DNA of 64,000 nucleotides. Source: Pandoraea pnomenusa. GTDB lineage: Bacteria > Pseudomonadota > Gammaproteobacteria > Burkholderiales > Burkholderiaceae. The stretch covers positions 3,286,001 through 3,350,000 of the forward strand of contig NZ_CP009553.3 in the NCBI RefSeq assembly GCF_000767615.3, read 5' to 3'. Positions within the stretch are counted from its first letter, which is position 1; each line of letters starts with the position of its first letter. The notes beneath the pieces were generated by a model. It did no database searches and was not told where the DNA came from. It saw only the letters and a list, made by a program, of their open reading frames with translations. Positions 1 through 9,159 of this stretch are shown piece by piece. Made by a program: the position numbers and the translations under genes.

Positions 1-486
1 CGGCGAGAGCGCCGAGCTGATCACCGACGGCACGAGCGTGCCGATGCTGCCGATACCGCCTACGCCACCCGAGGCACCCGCGAATCCACCGCCGACACCG
101 TTGGACGTGTTGAGGCTGTTCCCACCAGGCGCATTGCCCACGAGCACGCCCATCACCGGATTGATGCCGGACTGCACGGCGCCCGTGACGAGACCGGCGT
201 TGCCGCGGCCCATCAGGTCGCTGTCCGTGACCTGCTTGACAGCGCCCATGGCGGTATTGAACGGCCCGGTCGGGAAAGCCGGAACAGCGATGCCGATCGG
301 GTTCTCGACGCGCGGCAGGCCTCGATAGGCGATTTGCGGACCGATGTTGCGCTCGACCACGATATCGCCCGGGGTCGCCGGTTCCGCACTCGCCTGACCC
401 GCGAGCAGCACCGGCGTCAGCACCACGACCATCGTGGCGAGCGCTCGTGCGGCGTGCGCGACAGGAAGAAAATGGGTCTGGGTCAT
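1..486 (-). CDS. secreted glycine-rich protein of unknown function (3' end outside window)
   Basis: The ATG at 484-486 opens a minus-strand frame with no stop to the window edge, giving 162 visible residues. It starts with a clear Sec signal peptide: a hydrophobic stretch at about residues 14-30, then QASA before Glu35. The mature part contains VVERNIGPQIAYRGLPRVEN and becomes Gly/Ser/Asn-rich after residue 115 (for example GGGFAGASGGVGGIGS). It begins 5 bases after the stop of the next secreted gene (492-1046), so the two are probably cotranscribed from the sigma-54 promoter at 1077-1091. I do not recognise the family. The Gly-rich, low-charge region would suit a surface or matrix protein, but that is inference. 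The gene does not appear as a listed ORF because it runs off the edge. Confidence 0.75.
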   Translation of the reverse strand, partial: MTQTHFLPVAHAARALATMVVVLTPVLLAGQASAEPATPGDIVVERNIGPQIAYRGLPRVENPIGIAVPAFPTGPFNTAMGAVKQVTDSDLMGRGNAGLVTGAVQSGINPVMGVLVGNAPGGNSLNTSNGVGGGFAGASGGVGGIGSIGTLVPSVISSALSP

Positions 487-491
487 GTCGT

Positions 492-1046
492 TCACCGCGT
501 GGTGTAAGTCACACGCGTCACCTGCACGTTGTTCACGCCGTTGGACAGTTGCTGCGGACGCGGCATCGGCGTGACGGCGCCGGGCAGTTCGTCCCACAAC
601 GTCACACCATTGGCGAGCGCCATGCCTGGTGACTTGACCATCGTGCCGCCCATGTTGCGGCCGCGCTGGTTCCCAAGTTGTTCGTCGTCGACACGGGCGG
701 CCGCGAGCGGCATTCCCGTAACGGCGGGGGCATTGCTTGCGGCCTCAGCCGATTCGTCATTGGTGGCGGCCACGTCCTGCGCATCGCCTTGCGGCAATTG
801 CGCGGCAAGCGGCGCCGGGATGGCGACATCGGCGTCGTAAATCGACGCACGCGGCAGTGCCGTGGTCGTGAACGTCGTCGGCACCATCGCGCCCGTGAGC
901 ATCGCAACCTGCACGAACGGCGAGCGCGACACTTCCTGCGCCTGAGCCTGCGCGGCACACAGACCCAGTGCCACGGCAACCGCGGCGCCCAGAGCGCCTG
1001 CACTTTGCCGTACGCGGACCTGCATTTCGGTAGTGAGAATTCGCAT
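492..1046 (-). CDS. secreted protein of unknown function
   Basis: This 184-residue protein has an N-terminal signal peptide: a hydrophobic core at about residues 18-30, ending AQAQA before Gln37. The rest is Ala/Pro/Thr-rich with no domain I recognise. Cys30 is not in a lipobox, because Leu precedes it, so signal peptidase I is expected. The start is well supported: AGGAGGG at 1054-1060 lies 7 bases before the ATG at 1044-1046. A sigma-54 promoter ends about 30 bases upstream, giving a very short leader. A second secreted-protein gene follows after 5 bases. The neighbouring sigma-54 activator gene suggests regulated export of surface or biofilm components. That role is inferred from context, not from sequence similarity. 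Confidence 0.75.
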   Translation of the reverse strand: MRILTTEMQVRVRQSAGALGAAVAVALGLCAAQAQAQEVSRSPFVQVAMLTGAMVPTTFTTTALPRASIYDADVAIPAPLAAQLPQGDAQDVAATNDESAEAASNAPAVTGMPLAAARVDDEQLGNQRGRNMGGTMVKSPGMALANGVTLWDELPGAVTPMPRPQQLSNGVNNVQVTRVTYTTR

Positions 1047-1076
1047 CGCTTTGCCCTCCTTGCCCGGACCAATAAA

Positions 1077-1091
1077 GCGACTTCCGTGCCA
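1077..1091 (-). promoter_or_regulatory. sigma-54 (-24/-12) promoter
   Basis: On the minus strand the sequence TGGCACGGAAGTCGC has the diagnostic GG-N10-GC spacing. It matches the TGGCACG-N4-TTGC consensus except for one base (TCGC for TTGC). Transcription would start near 1065, just ahead of the AGGAGGG ribosome binding site at 1054-1060, which fits very well. It would drive the two secreted-protein genes. A sigma-54 activator gene lies immediately upstream on the same strand. Confidence 0.75.
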
Positions 1092-1221
1092 CCCACCTTA
1101 AGTGCATGAAAACATTGGCTTTATATTTTTCGACGTTCCAGTGTGCCTGGCCATGTGTCCGAAAACGTTTCAGCATTGATACGTGGGCCGCCATCCAGCG
1201 CGTGCGTCGTTTCACCCATGC

Positions 1222-1249
1222 CGTTCGCAAGCATTCCGAACTGCGAACG
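1222..1249. promoter_or_regulatory. inverted repeat, candidate enhancer site
   Basis: This is a perfect 8-base inverted repeat, CGTTCGCA, with 12 bases between the arms (arms 1222-1229 and 1242-1249). It lies about 157-184 bp upstream of the predicted sigma-54 transcription start, the usual distance for an enhancer-binding activator. Binding by the product of the adjacent gene is inference. Confidence 0.4.
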
Positions 1250-1706
1250 ATATCCGCGCGAGCAGCGACGCATGCCGCGAAGGCCCGGCCGGCAAGGCGC
1301 TCCTGTGACGGAGCGATGCCAAATTTGCCGCGCGGGCGCACAACGACACGACGCCGTCACACGGGTTCGCGCGATGCCTTGGCGAATGCGGCGCCACGGA
1401 TGTTTCATCTTTGATGTGTGCCTCCGACGCGCACGCGGCGCGCGCACCGATCGTGTTGGCGACGCGCTTCAAACGCGCGCTGCATGGCATCGCGTTATGG
1501 CAGGCGTGACGTCGCGACATGAGGTCTTTCGAAGCGCGAGAGAACGCATTGCGTACGGAGCGCGCGACAGGCGAAGGCAACGGAAATGGCGCGATTTTTC
1601 CGTCGTTATTGGCGACGTCAGGATTCGCGGAATGCGAAGACGCCGCAGCGAGGGCGTGTGTCGCAGCGTGACTTCAATGGTGTGTCAGGGAGATCTTCAG
1701 GACCCC

Positions 1707-1744
1707 AAAAAGAAACGACCGCCCTGTTCATCACAGGACGGTCG
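1707..1744 (-). terminator. intrinsic terminator of the sigma-54 activator gene
   Basis: The arms CGACCGCCCTGT (1716-1727) and ACAGGACGGTCG (1733-1744) form a long stem with one mismatch and a 5-base loop. On the minus strand the stem is followed by TTTCTTTTT. It lies about 20 bases after the activator's stop codon and would insulate the secreted-protein operon. Confidence 0.85.
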
Positions 1745-1765
1745 CCCTCTCTTCGCCAGAAGATA

Positions 1766-3124
1766 TCAGGCCGGCACGCCCGATTCGTCACCACGCAATC
1801 CGTAGCGGCACATGAGCCGATAGAGGGTGATGCGTGAAATGCCCAACTCTGCGGCCACCTCGGTGAGCCGATGACAATGGCGCAGCAATGCTTGCTCGAT
1901 GGCCGTTCGTTCGGCCTCGGCACGGATTTCCTCGAGCGTGCGCACCTGCGTCGGCACCCACGGCAGCAGGTCGAGATCCTTGGCCGAGATCACGCGACTG
2001 TCGGCCATCACGATGGCGCGGCGCACGCGGTTGATCAACTCGCGCACGTTGCCCGGCCAGTGATATTCGTACATCGCCTGCACCGCGCACTGCGTAAAAC
2101 CGCGGATCTTGCGATGGTTATCGCCCTTGAAGCGTTGCAGCACATGATGCGCCAGGATCTCGATATCCTGGCCGCGGGCACGCAACGGCGGCTCGTCCAC
2201 ACGCAACACGCACAGGCGATGGAACAGATCCATGCGGAACCGGCCTTCCTTGACCGCGGTCTCGAGGTCCACATGGGTCGCGGAAATGATGCGCACGTTC
2301 ACGGGAATGACTTCATGTCCGCCCAGACGTTCGATCGCACCTTGCTGCAGGAAGCGCAACAGGCTCGCCTGACTCTCGATGGGCAGATCGCCGATTTCGT
2401 CGAGGAACAAGGTACCGCCGTTGGCCGACTCGACGCGCCCGACCTTGCGCGCGTTCGCACCGGTGAAGGCGCCGCGCTCGTAGCCGAACAGTTCGGACTG
2501 CATCAGGTGCGGCGGAATGGCGCCACAGTTGATCGCCACGAACGGGCCCTTGGCGCGCAGCGAGCGCTCGTGAATCGCCACGGCACTCAATTCCTTGCCC
2601 GTGCCCGATTCACCGGAGATGAACACGGGCGCGTCCGTGTTGGCAACCTTGCGGATCGTTCGGAAGAGCTGCTGCATCGCCTCGCACGTGCCGACCATTT
2701 CCTGGTCGCCACCGACCTGCGGTGTGATGATCGGCACTTCCGAGAGCGACGCCATGCCCCATGCGTGACCGATCGAATGCGCAAGCTGATCGTTCGTGCA
2801 AGGCACGTTGACGTAATCGAAGCAGTAGTCGCGAATCAAACGACGAATCGAGGTCGTCGTCAGTTGCTCGGGGTGCGTTGCGGCAACCCAGCCGACCGTG
2901 GCCGGCTGCATGCAAGACTCGAATGCCCCCATCTCGCGGTCGCTGTAACCGCTCGCCAGGTCAATGAGTGCTGCGCTGGTGATCCCCGGATTCAGAATGC
3001 GACCGACGTCGCTGGCGCTCTTGGCCGGCATGACTTGCCAGCCTTGCTCTCCCAGAAACGACAGCAACCCGTCGTTGTGCTTTCGGGAGGCGTAAATCAG
3101 GGTGCGCCCGGTATCGTTAGCCAT
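1766..3124 (-). CDS. VpsR-like sigma-54-dependent transcriptional activator
   Basis: This 452-residue protein has the layout of VpsR-type regulators. The N-terminal ~130 residues resemble a degenerate receiver domain: they keep an aspartate (Asp55 in ALIDLAS) but lack the acidic pair after the first strand. The AAA+ sigma-54 interaction domain has Walker A GESGTGKE (171-178), GAFTGA (218-223) and Walker B GGTLFLDE (236-243). A Fis-type helix-turn-helix lies at about 420-443. The start is supported by AGGGAG upstream of the ATG at 3122-3124. VpsR in Vibrio and BerB in Burkholderia control biofilm matrix genes and respond to cyclic di-GMP; by analogy this protein may switch on the sigma-54 promoter at 1077-1091. 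Cyclic di-GMP binding is an inference I cannot confirm from the sequence. Confidence 0.88.
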   Translation of the reverse strand: MANDTGRTLIYASRKHNDGLLSFLGEQGWQVMPAKSASDVGRILNPGITSAALIDLASGYSDREMGAFESCMQPATVGWVAATHPEQLTTTSIRRLIRDYCFDYVNVPCTNDQLAHSIGHAWGMASLSEVPIITPQVGGDQEMVGTCEAMQQLFRTIRKVANTDAPVFISGESGTGKELSAVAIHERSLRAKGPFVAINCGAIPPHLMQSELFGYERGAFTGANARKVGRVESANGGTLFLDEIGDLPIESQASLLRFLQQGAIERLGGHEVIPVNVRIISATHVDLETAVKEGRFRMDLFHRLCVLRVDEPPLRARGQDIEILAHHVLQRFKGDNHRKIRGFTQCAVQAMYEYHWPGNVRELINRVRRAIVMADSRVISAKDLDLLPWVPTQVRTLEEIRAEAERTAIEQALLRHCHRLTEVAAELGISRITLYRLMCRYGLRGDESGVPA

Positions 3125-3372
3125 ACCTTAACTCCCTGCCTAAGCAGTGCCCGCGCGCCATTATTGGGTTTCAGACCGGTTGGCACGACAGGTATACGGC
3201 CCCACGCCGCTCGGGAGTTATGGTGTTCCCCGTGTTGTTTGGGTCCCCAAGTCGGCAGGTTCAGTCTAGAAGACCGGAATAGGCGCAGGAATACCGAATA
3301 ACAACTAATCCGATTGGATGAGAGTACGAGTACCTACGCGCAAGGGCGCGTGGCGTCACGCGAGCTTCATGC

Positions 3373-3969
3373 TCAGAGCGTATGCCGATCGAGCACGGCG
3401 CGGGCGATGGTGCCGGCATCGACGTACTCCAATTCGCCCCCGACAGGCACGCCTCGCGCGAGCCGGCTCACGCGCAGGCCGCGCGCCTTGAGCGTCTGAC
3501 CGATGTAATGCGCGGTGGCCTCGCCTTCGTTGGTGAAGTTGGTCGCGAGCACCACTTCCTTGACCACGCCGTCGGTGGCGCGGCGAATCAACTGCTCGAA
3601 ATGGATCTCGCCCGGGCCGACGCCGTCAAGCGGCGACAAGTGCCCCATCAGCACGAAATAAAGCCCCTTGAAGGTCATGGTCTGCTCGAGCATGTTTTGG
3701 TCGGCGGGGGTTTCCACCACGCAAAGCAGGCTCGTGTCGCGCTCGGAATCGAGGCACGTCTCGCAGATCTCGACTTCGGAAAACGTATTGCAGCGCGCAC
3801 AATGGCGAATCTGCTCGGACGCATGCACCAGCGCCTCACCCAGCCGCACCGCCCCTTTGCGGTCGCGTTGCAGCAGGTGATAAGCGATGCGTTGGGCGGA
3901 CTTCGGACCGACACCCGGCAGCGCGCGCAGGGCGTCGACGAGTTCTTGCAGGCTCGAGAGCTGAGGCAT
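3373..3969 (-). CDS. recR: recombination protein RecR
   Basis: RecR works with RecF and RecO to load RecA on gapped DNA. The 198 residues are the usual length. A helix-hairpin-helix region ([20 protein letters not shown]) comes first. A four-cysteine zinc site follows (Cys57, Cys60, Cys69, Cys72 in [16 protein letters not shown]). A Toprim domain with VVETPAD and a C-terminal [19 protein letters not shown] segment completes the family pattern. It is the last gene of the dnaX-ybaB-recR unit, starting 37 bases after ybaB, an arrangement common in proteobacteria. Confidence 0.97.
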   Translation of the reverse strand: MPQLSSLQELVDALRALPGVGPKSAQRIAYHLLQRDRKGAVRLGEALVHASEQIRHCARCNTFSEVEICETCLDSERDTSLLCVVETPADQNMLEQTMTFKGLYFVLMGHLSPLDGVGPGEIHFEQLIRRATDGVVKEVVLATNFTNEGEATAHYIGQTLKARGLRVSRLARGVPVGGELEYVDAGTIARAVLDRHTL

Positions 3970-4006
3970 GCGTCGTCTTTCGATACTTGTGACTGGCCGG
4001 CGCGGT

Positions 4007-4333
4007 TCAGAACGGCATCTTGAAGCCCGGCGGCAGCGGCAGACCGGCGGTCAGGCCACCCATCTTTTCCGCGGCGGTCGCCTCGGCCTTGCGCACGGCA
4101 TCGTTGAACGCCGCGGCCACGAGATCCTCGAGCATGTCCTTGTCGTCGGCCAGGAGGCTCGGATCGATGGTCACGCGACGCACATCGTTCTTGCACGTCA
4201 TCACCACCTTCACCAGGCCGGCCCCCGACTGCCCCTCGACTTCGATCTGCGCGAGCTGCTCCTGCGCCTTCTTCATGTTTTCCTGCATTTGCTGGGCCTG
4301 TTTCATCAGACCCGCGATGTTTCCTTTCAGCAT
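4007..4333 (-). CDS. ybaB: YbaB/EbfC family nucleoid-associated protein
   Basis: This small DNA-binding protein has 108 residues, the family norm. The N-terminal half is an amphipathic helix rich in Gln/Lys ([20 protein letters not shown]) that makes the dimer arms, followed by the conserved core with [21 protein letters not shown] chose the ATG at 4331-4333 because AGGAG precedes it and the protein then begins MLKGNIAGL, as in homologues. A longer frame extends 25 residues upstream but its N-terminus does not fit the family. It lies between dnaX and recR. Confidence 0.95.
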   Translation of the reverse strand: MLKGNIAGLMKQAQQMQENMKKAQEQLAQIEVEGQSGAGLVKVVMTCKNDVRRVTIDPSLLADDKDMLEDLVAAAFNDAVRKAEATAAEKMGGLTAGLPLPPGFKMPF

Positions 4334-4528
4334 GTCGACTCCTGAGTAAATCGTATGAGGGGCTTGGCGCGCGTTGCCGTTTTGCAGCGTTGACGTCAGG
4401 ACGACCACCCTGTCCCACGGCGTACAGCGGCGTGCCGCATCGTCGCGCCGCGCCCTGTAACGCGCGTTTGGGTGACGCCCTCCGAAACGCTCGGAAAGCG
4501 GCGACCCGGTTATCGAAAACGAACCCGA

Positions 4529-6451
4529 TTATTGTACCGGGCGAATGCTGCCCGGCAGGATCTGTGCACCGAAATCCTCGATCAATTCGCGCACGAGCGG
4601 ATCCTCGGCAATGGCCTGCTCGGCGGCGCGCTGCCTTGCGGCAGCCGCTTCGGCCGCCAGCGAAGCCGCCGTCGTGCCGACCTGTCCCAGCGCCACGTGC
4701 AGTTGCACTTCCGTGCCGAAATGCTCGTTGAGCGCCTGTCGCAGCTTGTCGGTGGTGGCGGCGTCGGCCAGTTGACGCAGCGGCACGCGCAAATGCAGCG
4801 CGCGCCCCGCGACTTCCGTCAATTCGCTCTGGAATGCCAGTTGCTGGGCAAGCCCCCGCGCCGGCAGTTCGACCGCCAGCGCCGGCCAATCGCCCGTGAA
4901 CACGGGCGCCACGCCGTCGGCTTCGCGATAGACACAGGCGTGCGGCGCGACGGCCGGTGCAGGTGCCGGCGGGGCAGGCTCAGGTTCAGGATCGGCGCCG
5001 GCCGGGGCATCGTCCGAGGCGCGCGACGGATTGCCTCGGTTGGCGCCTGCGGCAGCGCCCCCGTTGCTGGTGCGCCCGGCCGTGCCCTTGCGTCCGGCAT
5101 TGAGTGCGGCAAGCGCCGCCCGGGCGGGCGACATCGGTGCGCCGTCGGCCGGCGCGGCGGTACTGCGCGCGGCGGGCACGCGGCGCGCCTCGGGCTGTGC
5201 GGGTGCTGCCACGGCGCCCGCCCCCCCCATAGGCGACGATGCCGACGACGTCATGCGGCCCGGCTCACCCGTCGGCACGCGTGCCGGCGCGCCGGTCGAG
5301 GGCGCCGCGGCGCGAGCGGCACCGGCGGCCCGGGGCATGGGTGGTTCGGCCAGCGTGCCGCCTGCGAGCAGCGGCGTGAATGCCGCCATGCGCAGCAGCG
5401 CCATGGAGAAACCGGTGTATTCGTCGGGTGCGAGACCCAATTCGCCGCGCGCACGCGTGGCGATCTGGTAATAGAGTTGCACGGCCTCGGGCGACAACGC
5501 CTCGGCCAGACGCCGCACGTCCGCCGCTTCCGGCCAATCGTCGGAGACGGCTTGGGGTGCGTACTGCGCCAGGGCAATTTTGTGCAGCAGACTGCCGAGG
5601 TCCTGGAGCCCGGCGGCAAACGAGAAACTGCGCTCGGCCATTTCATCGGCGATCGCCAGCAGGTCGGTACGCGATTCGTCCTTGAGGGCATCGAGCAAGC
5701 GCACGAGCACACTCTGGTCGATGGCGCCGAGCATGCCGCGTACCGCTGTCTCGGACAGCGGCCCCGCCGCATAGGCGATGGCCTGATCGGTGAGCGAGAG
5801 CGCGTCGCGCATGCTGCCCCCCGCCGCCTTGGCGAGCAGGCGCAGCGCCTGTGGCTCGCTCTCGATGCCCTCTTCGCCCAGGATATTCGTGAGGTGCGAC
5901 ACGATATGCCCGGCAGGCATCTGCTTCAGGTTGAATTGCAGGCAACGCGAGAGCACGGTGACCGGAATCTTTTGCGGATCGGTCGTCGCCAGGATGAACT
6001 TGACGTGTGCGGGCGGCTCCTCGAGCGTCTTGAGCATCGCGTTGAACGCGTGCCCCGTGAGCATGTGCACTTCGTCGATCATGTAGACCTTGAAGCGGGC
6101 ATCCGCGGGCGCGTAGACGGCCTTCTCGAGCAACGACGTCATTTCATCGACGCCCCGGTTCGACGCCGCATCCATTTCGACGTAATCGACGAAACGGCCC
6201 TCGTCGATCGCGCGGCACGCCTTGCACACACCACACGGCTCGGCCGTGATCCCCGTCTCGCAGTTGAGCGCCTTGGCCAAAATACGCGAGAGCGTCGTCT
6301 TGCCGACGCCGCGCGTGCCCGTAAACAAATAGGCGTGATGCAGACGCTGTTGCTCGAGCGCGTGCGTCAACGCACGCACGACATGCTCCTGGCCCACCAG
6401 GGTCGAGAAGCCTTTGGGGCGCCATTTGCGCGCGAGTACTTGATAGGTCAT
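4529..6451 (-). CDS. dnaX: DNA polymerase III subunits gamma/tau
   Basis: This is the clamp-loader ATPase that holds the replicative polymerase together. It has 640 residues from MTYQVLARKWRP. Visible are Walker A GTRGVGKT (45-52), a zinc module (Cys64, Cys73, Cys76, Cys79), the DEVH Walker B box and the SRC box (LSRCLQF). A long Ala/Pro/Gly-rich linker at about residues 365-520 leads to the tau-specific C-terminal domain. The track's upstream extension (to 6487) lacks family similarity, so I used the ATG at 6449-6451. I see no A-rich slippery heptamer of the E. coli type, but the linker contains a run of eight G (plus-strand 5221-5228). ybaB and recR lie downstream on the same strand, and the SRP RNA gene lies upstream. 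Confidence 0.96.
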   Translation of the reverse strand: MTYQVLARKWRPKGFSTLVGQEHVVRALTHALEQQRLHHAYLFTGTRGVGKTTLSRILAKALNCETGITAEPCGVCKACRAIDEGRFVDYVEMDAASNRGVDEMTSLLEKAVYAPADARFKVYMIDEVHMLTGHAFNAMLKTLEEPPAHVKFILATTDPQKIPVTVLSRCLQFNLKQMPAGHIVSHLTNILGEEGIESEPQALRLLAKAAGGSMRDALSLTDQAIAYAAGPLSETAVRGMLGAIDQSVLVRLLDALKDESRTDLLAIADEMAERSFSFAAGLQDLGSLLHKIALAQYAPQAVSDDWPEAADVRRLAEALSPEAVQLYYQIATRARGELGLAPDEYTGFSMALLRMAAFTPLLAGGTLAEPPMPRAAGAARAAAPSTGAPARVPTGEPGRMTSSASSPMGGAGAVAAPAQPEARRVPAARSTAAPADGAPMSPARAALAALNAGRKGTAGRTSNGGAAAGANRGNPSRASDDAPAGADPEPEPAPPAPAPAVAPHACVYREADGVAPVFTGDWPALAVELPARGLAQQLAFQSELTEVAGRALHLRVPLRQLADAATTDKLRQALNEHFGTEVQLHVALGQVGTTAASLAAEAAAARQRAAEQAIAEDPLVRELIEDFGAQILPGSIRPVQ

Positions 6452-6452
6452 G

Positions 6453-6766
6453 CCAAATTGTAACAGTTCGGCGTTGAGCGCCCGCACCGATATCCTACCG
6501 CGGCCGGGTGGTCCGGCGCCCGCCCGAGGCGGTGGCTATCAGTGCGATAGAAAAAAATGTTGCGCGATTCTACCAAGGGCATCCCGGACATGCGACACGT
6601 CGGCGCCAGCCCATCGTCGCGCGCGTGCCTCTGGCCCGTCTGCACGGCGAGGCGCACCGATCACATGCCCGGCAATGGGTGGCGGCAACGGATTCAGGCA
6701 AAGGTTTCGGGGGAAAACGTGCGCAGAACGCGCGGAGAACATCGATAAAACAAGGAGGTAGGTGAC
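6453..6766. other. dnaX leader and intergenic region
   Basis: About 310 bp separate dnaX from the SRP RNA gene. The only signal I can support is an extended -10 element for dnaX at 6567-6575. Open frames here are short and lack family features. Confidence 0.5.
6567..6575 (-). promoter_or_regulatory. extended -10 promoter element, probable dnaX promoter
   Basis: The minus strand reads TGGTAGAAT, a TG-N extended -10 element about 120 bp upstream of the dnaX start. The same nonamer occurs at the ffs promoter (6868-6876). No good -35 element is visible. Confidence 0.45.
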
Positions 6767-6858
6767 GAGCCTGACCCTCGGCACTGGTAGAAAACGGTTG
6801 TGGCTGCTTCGTTCCCGACCTGACCAGATTGGCCGCGCCACCATGCGAGGAGGCCCGT
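6767..6858 (-). ncRNA. ffs: signal recognition particle RNA (4.5S RNA)
   Basis: The minus strand contains the universally conserved SRP RNA core: GGTCAGGTCGGGAACGAAGC followed by AGCC, with the GGAA-type tetraloop and the symmetric and asymmetric loops that bind Ffh. The flanks pair into a long hairpin, with GGCCTCCTCGCATGGT on the 5' side matching ACCAGTGCCGAGGGTCAGGC on the 3' side. The ends are approximate (within a few bases). Linkage to dnaX is common in betaproteobacteria. The RNA works with Ffh and FtsY in membrane-protein targeting. It is preceded by an extended -10 promoter element. Confidence 0.93.
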
Positions 6859-6867
6859 CAGTGATAG

Positions 6868-6876
6868 ATTCTACCA
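6868..6876 (-). promoter_or_regulatory. extended -10 promoter element of ffs
   Basis: TGGTAGAAT on the minus strand lies about 10 bases ahead of the predicted 5' end of the SRP RNA, the right place for a -10 element. A weak TTCTGT lies 17 bases further upstream. Confidence 0.6.
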
Positions 6877-7146
6877 GAGTCGACGCGCCAACAGAAGCCC
6901 CATTCCGCCAGAAGATGCGTCAGGGCGCCGCCGTGCCCCGGGCACGGGCCGTGGGCGCGCGCGCAAGCGTTTGCGATTTCCGCTAAGATGAGCACAAACT
7001 GCATTGGCGGGCGCTATTGAAGCCCGCGATTGCAGCCTCCATATGGGGAATGCACGCCCGGAACGTCGGGTGACATCTCCAGCGTCGGCGAGAGCGAGGG
7101 GCTTTCGCCGCACGTTTCCGAATAGTCAGACGAGGCAACAATACTC

Positions 7147-7473
7147 ATGAGCGAAGCCATCAAACACATCTCCGACGCCAGCTTCGATGCGGACGTTCTG
7201 AATTCCGACAAGCCGGTGCTTCTCGACTTCTGGGCAGAGTGGTGCGGTCCGTGCAAGATGATCGCGCCCATCCTGGAAGAGGTCACGAAGGAATACGGCG
7301 ACAAGGTCCAGGTCGCCAAGATGAACGTCGACGACAACCAGGCCACGCCGGCCAAGTTCGGCATCCGCGGTATTCCCACGCTGATCCTGTTCAAGAACGG
7401 CGCCGTCGCCGCTCAGAAGGTCGGCGCCCTGTCGAAGTCGCAACTGACCGCGTTCCTCGACGGCAATCTGTAA
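7147..7473 (+). CDS. trxA: thioredoxin 1
   Basis: This cytoplasmic disulfide reductase has 108 residues, the standard length. The active site WCGPCK is at 32-37 (Cys33 and Cys36) and the cis-proline loop is in GIPTL at about residue 77. The N-terminus lacks a signal peptide. It is followed by rho, an order conserved in many proteobacteria. A separate promoter before rho suggests rho can also be transcribed independently. Confidence 0.97.
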   Translation: MSEAIKHISDASFDADVLNSDKPVLLDFWAEWCGPCKMIAPILEEVTKEYGDKVQVAKMNVDDNQATPAKFGIRGIPTLILFKNGAVAAQKVGALSKSQLTAFLDGNL

Positions 7474-7551
7474 TCCCCGCCGGTGGGAGCATACGCCGGG
7501 GCCTTTGTCGCCACAGTGCGACACCCCGGCGGCGCGCAGGCAGGACAGTGC

Positions 7552-7579
7552 TTGCGCGCCGCGCTGCTTGCTATATAAT
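7552..7579 (+). promoter_or_regulatory. sigma-70 promoter of rho
   Basis: TTGCGC (7552-7557) and a perfect TATAAT (7574-7579) are separated by 16 bases. The start would be near 7586, leaving a leader of about 80 bases before rho. Rho often autoregulates through its leader; nothing here proves that. Confidence 0.7.
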
Positions 7580-7665
7580 CCGGCGAAAAGCATCTCAAAG
7601 TTCTTCGAGCGTTCGCTCACTTTTCCCTGATCCTTCACTTGTCGTCCGATGGACGGCACCTCCGT

Positions 7666-8928
7666 ATGCATTTATCCGAACTAAAGTCCCAGCACGTCTC
7701 CGAGCTGCTTGAAATGGCGAACGGTCTCGAGATCGAGAACGCGAACCGCCTTCGCAAGCAGGAGCTGATGTTCGCCATTCTGAAGAAGCGCGCAAAGTCC
7801 GGCGAAACCATCTTTGGCGACGGTACGCTCGAGGTGCTGCCGGACGGCTTCGGTTTCCTGCGTTCCCCCGAAACGTCGTATCTCGCCAGCACGGACGATA
7901 TCTATATCAGCCCGTCGCAGATTCGTCGCTTCAACCTGCATACCGGAGACACGATCGAAGGCGAAGTGCGCACGCCCAAGGACGGCGAGCGTTATTTCGC
8001 GCTGGTGAAGGTCGACAAAGTCAACGGCCACCCGCCCGAGGCCTCGAAACATAAGATCATGTTCGAGAACCTCACGCCGCTGCATCCGAACAAGCCGCTG
8101 CTGCTCGAGCGCGACATTCGCGGCGAGGAAAACGTCACGGGCCGCATCATCGACATGATCGCCCCGATCGGCAAGGGCCAGCGGGGCCTGCTGGTCGCCT
8201 CGCCGAAGTCGGGCAAGACGGTCATGCTGCAGCACATCGCGCACGCCATCACCGCCAATCATCCGGAAGCCAAGCTTTTCGTGCTGCTCATCGACGAGCG
8301 CCCGGAAGAAGTGACGGAAATGCAGCGCTCGGTGCGCGGGGAAGTGATCGCGTCGACGTTCGACGAACCCGCCACGCGTCACGTGCAAGTCGCCGAAATG
8401 GTGATCGAGAAGGCCAAGCGCCTGATCGAAATGAAAGAAGACGTGGTGATTCTGCTGGACTCGATCACACGTCTGGCTCGCGCCTACAACACCGTGATCC
8501 CGGCATCGGGCAAGGTGCTCACCGGCGGTGTGGACGCCAACGCCCTGCAGCGCCCGAAGCGCTTCTTCGGCGCGGCGCGCAACGTCGAGGAAGGCGGCTC
8601 GCTCACGATTATCGCCACGGCCCTGATCGAGACCGGCAGCCGCATGGACGACGTGATCTATGAAGAATTCAAGGGCACCGGCAACATGGAAGTGCACCTC
8701 GAGCGCCGCCTCGCGGAAAAGCGCGTCTACCCGGCGATCAACCTGAACAAGTCGGGCACGCGTCGCGAAGAGTTGCTCATCAAGCCCGAGATCCTGCAGA
8801 AGATCTGGGTGCTGCGCAAGCTCATTTACGACATGGACGAAGCCGAGGCAATGGAATTCCTGCTTGGCAAGATCAAGCAGACGAAGAACAACGCCGAGTT
8901 CTTCGACCTGATGCGCCGCGGCGGCTGA
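7666..8928 (+). CDS. rho: transcription termination factor Rho
   Basis: Rho is the hexameric RNA helicase that ends transcription at Rho-dependent sites. It has 420 residues from [11 protein letters not shown], the usual start in betaproteobacteria; an in-frame extension 9 codons upstream is less likely. The N-terminal helical domain is followed by the cold-shock-like RNA-binding domain ([13 protein letters not shown]), Walker A SPKSGKT near residue 180, Walker [17 protein letters not shown], and the C-terminal secondary RNA-binding loops ([17 protein letters not shown]). An intrinsic terminator follows the gene. Confidence 0.98.
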   Translation: MHLSELKSQHVSELLEMANGLEIENANRLRKQELMFAILKKRAKSGETIFGDGTLEVLPDGFGFLRSPETSYLASTDDIYISPSQIRRFNLHTGDTIEGEVRTPKDGERYFALVKVDKVNGHPPEASKHKIMFENLTPLHPNKPLLLERDIRGEENVTGRIIDMIAPIGKGQRGLLVASPKSGKTVMLQHIAHAITANHPEAKLFVLLIDERPEEVTEMQRSVRGEVIASTFDEPATRHVQVAEMVIEKAKRLIEMKEDVVILLDSITRLARAYNTVIPASGKVLTGGVDANALQRPKRFFGAARNVEEGGSLTIIATALIETGSRMDDVIYEEFKGTGNMEVHLERRLAEKRVYPAINLNKSGTRREELLIKPEILQKIWVLRKLIYDMDEAEAMEFLLGKIKQTKNNAEFFDLMRRGG

Positions 8929-8959
8929 TCCCACCGACAACGCCACGAAGCATCACGAG

Positions 8960-8989
8960 AAAAAGCCGCGACCCTGTCGCGGCTTTTTC
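8960..8989 (+). terminator. intrinsic terminator of rho
   Basis: GCCGCGAC and GTCGCGGC form a GC-rich stem with a short loop, flanked by A and T runs (AAAAA before, TTTTT after). It lies about 30 bases after the rho stop. The flanking A run means it may work in both directions. Confidence 0.9.
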
Positions 8990-9159
8990 ATTGCGCCCGC
9001 CTGCCGGCGGCGCCGACCTCCGCCTTCACGTAGGCCGCCCCCTGCCCGCGCTTCACCCCGGCGCGGTTCGGGCTGTCACGATGACTGTTATATGATGGGA
9101 CGTACCGTGCGCCGGTCGCCGGCACGCCTCCCCCCTGCTGTTCCCGAAGGAGAAATGCA

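Larger units (their letters stand above)
1047..1765. other. regulatory intergenic region, about 720 bp
   Basis: No convincing gene lies here. Short open frames on both strands encode Arg-rich proteins without recognisable domains or ribosome binding sites. The region holds a sigma-54 promoter next to the secreted-protein operon, an inverted repeat about 170 bp upstream of it, and the terminator of the activator gene at the far end. Its length is unusual for this compact chromosome and suits a promoter controlled from a distance by DNA looping. Confidence 0.6.

Noticed and set aside
1143..1805. 220-residue Arg-rich frame in the 720-bp gap
   Set aside because: No ribosome binding site or domain; composition matches random high-GC sequence, and it overlaps the activator terminator.
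3181..3197. TGGCACG on the plus strand as a second sigma-54 promoter
   Set aside because: The -12 half reads GTAT rather than TTGC, and it points away from any plus-strand gene.
4472..6463. 663-residue plus-strand open frame opposite dnaX
   Set aside because: It is antisense to a clear essential gene, Arg/His-rich and domain-free; such shadows are expected at this GC content.
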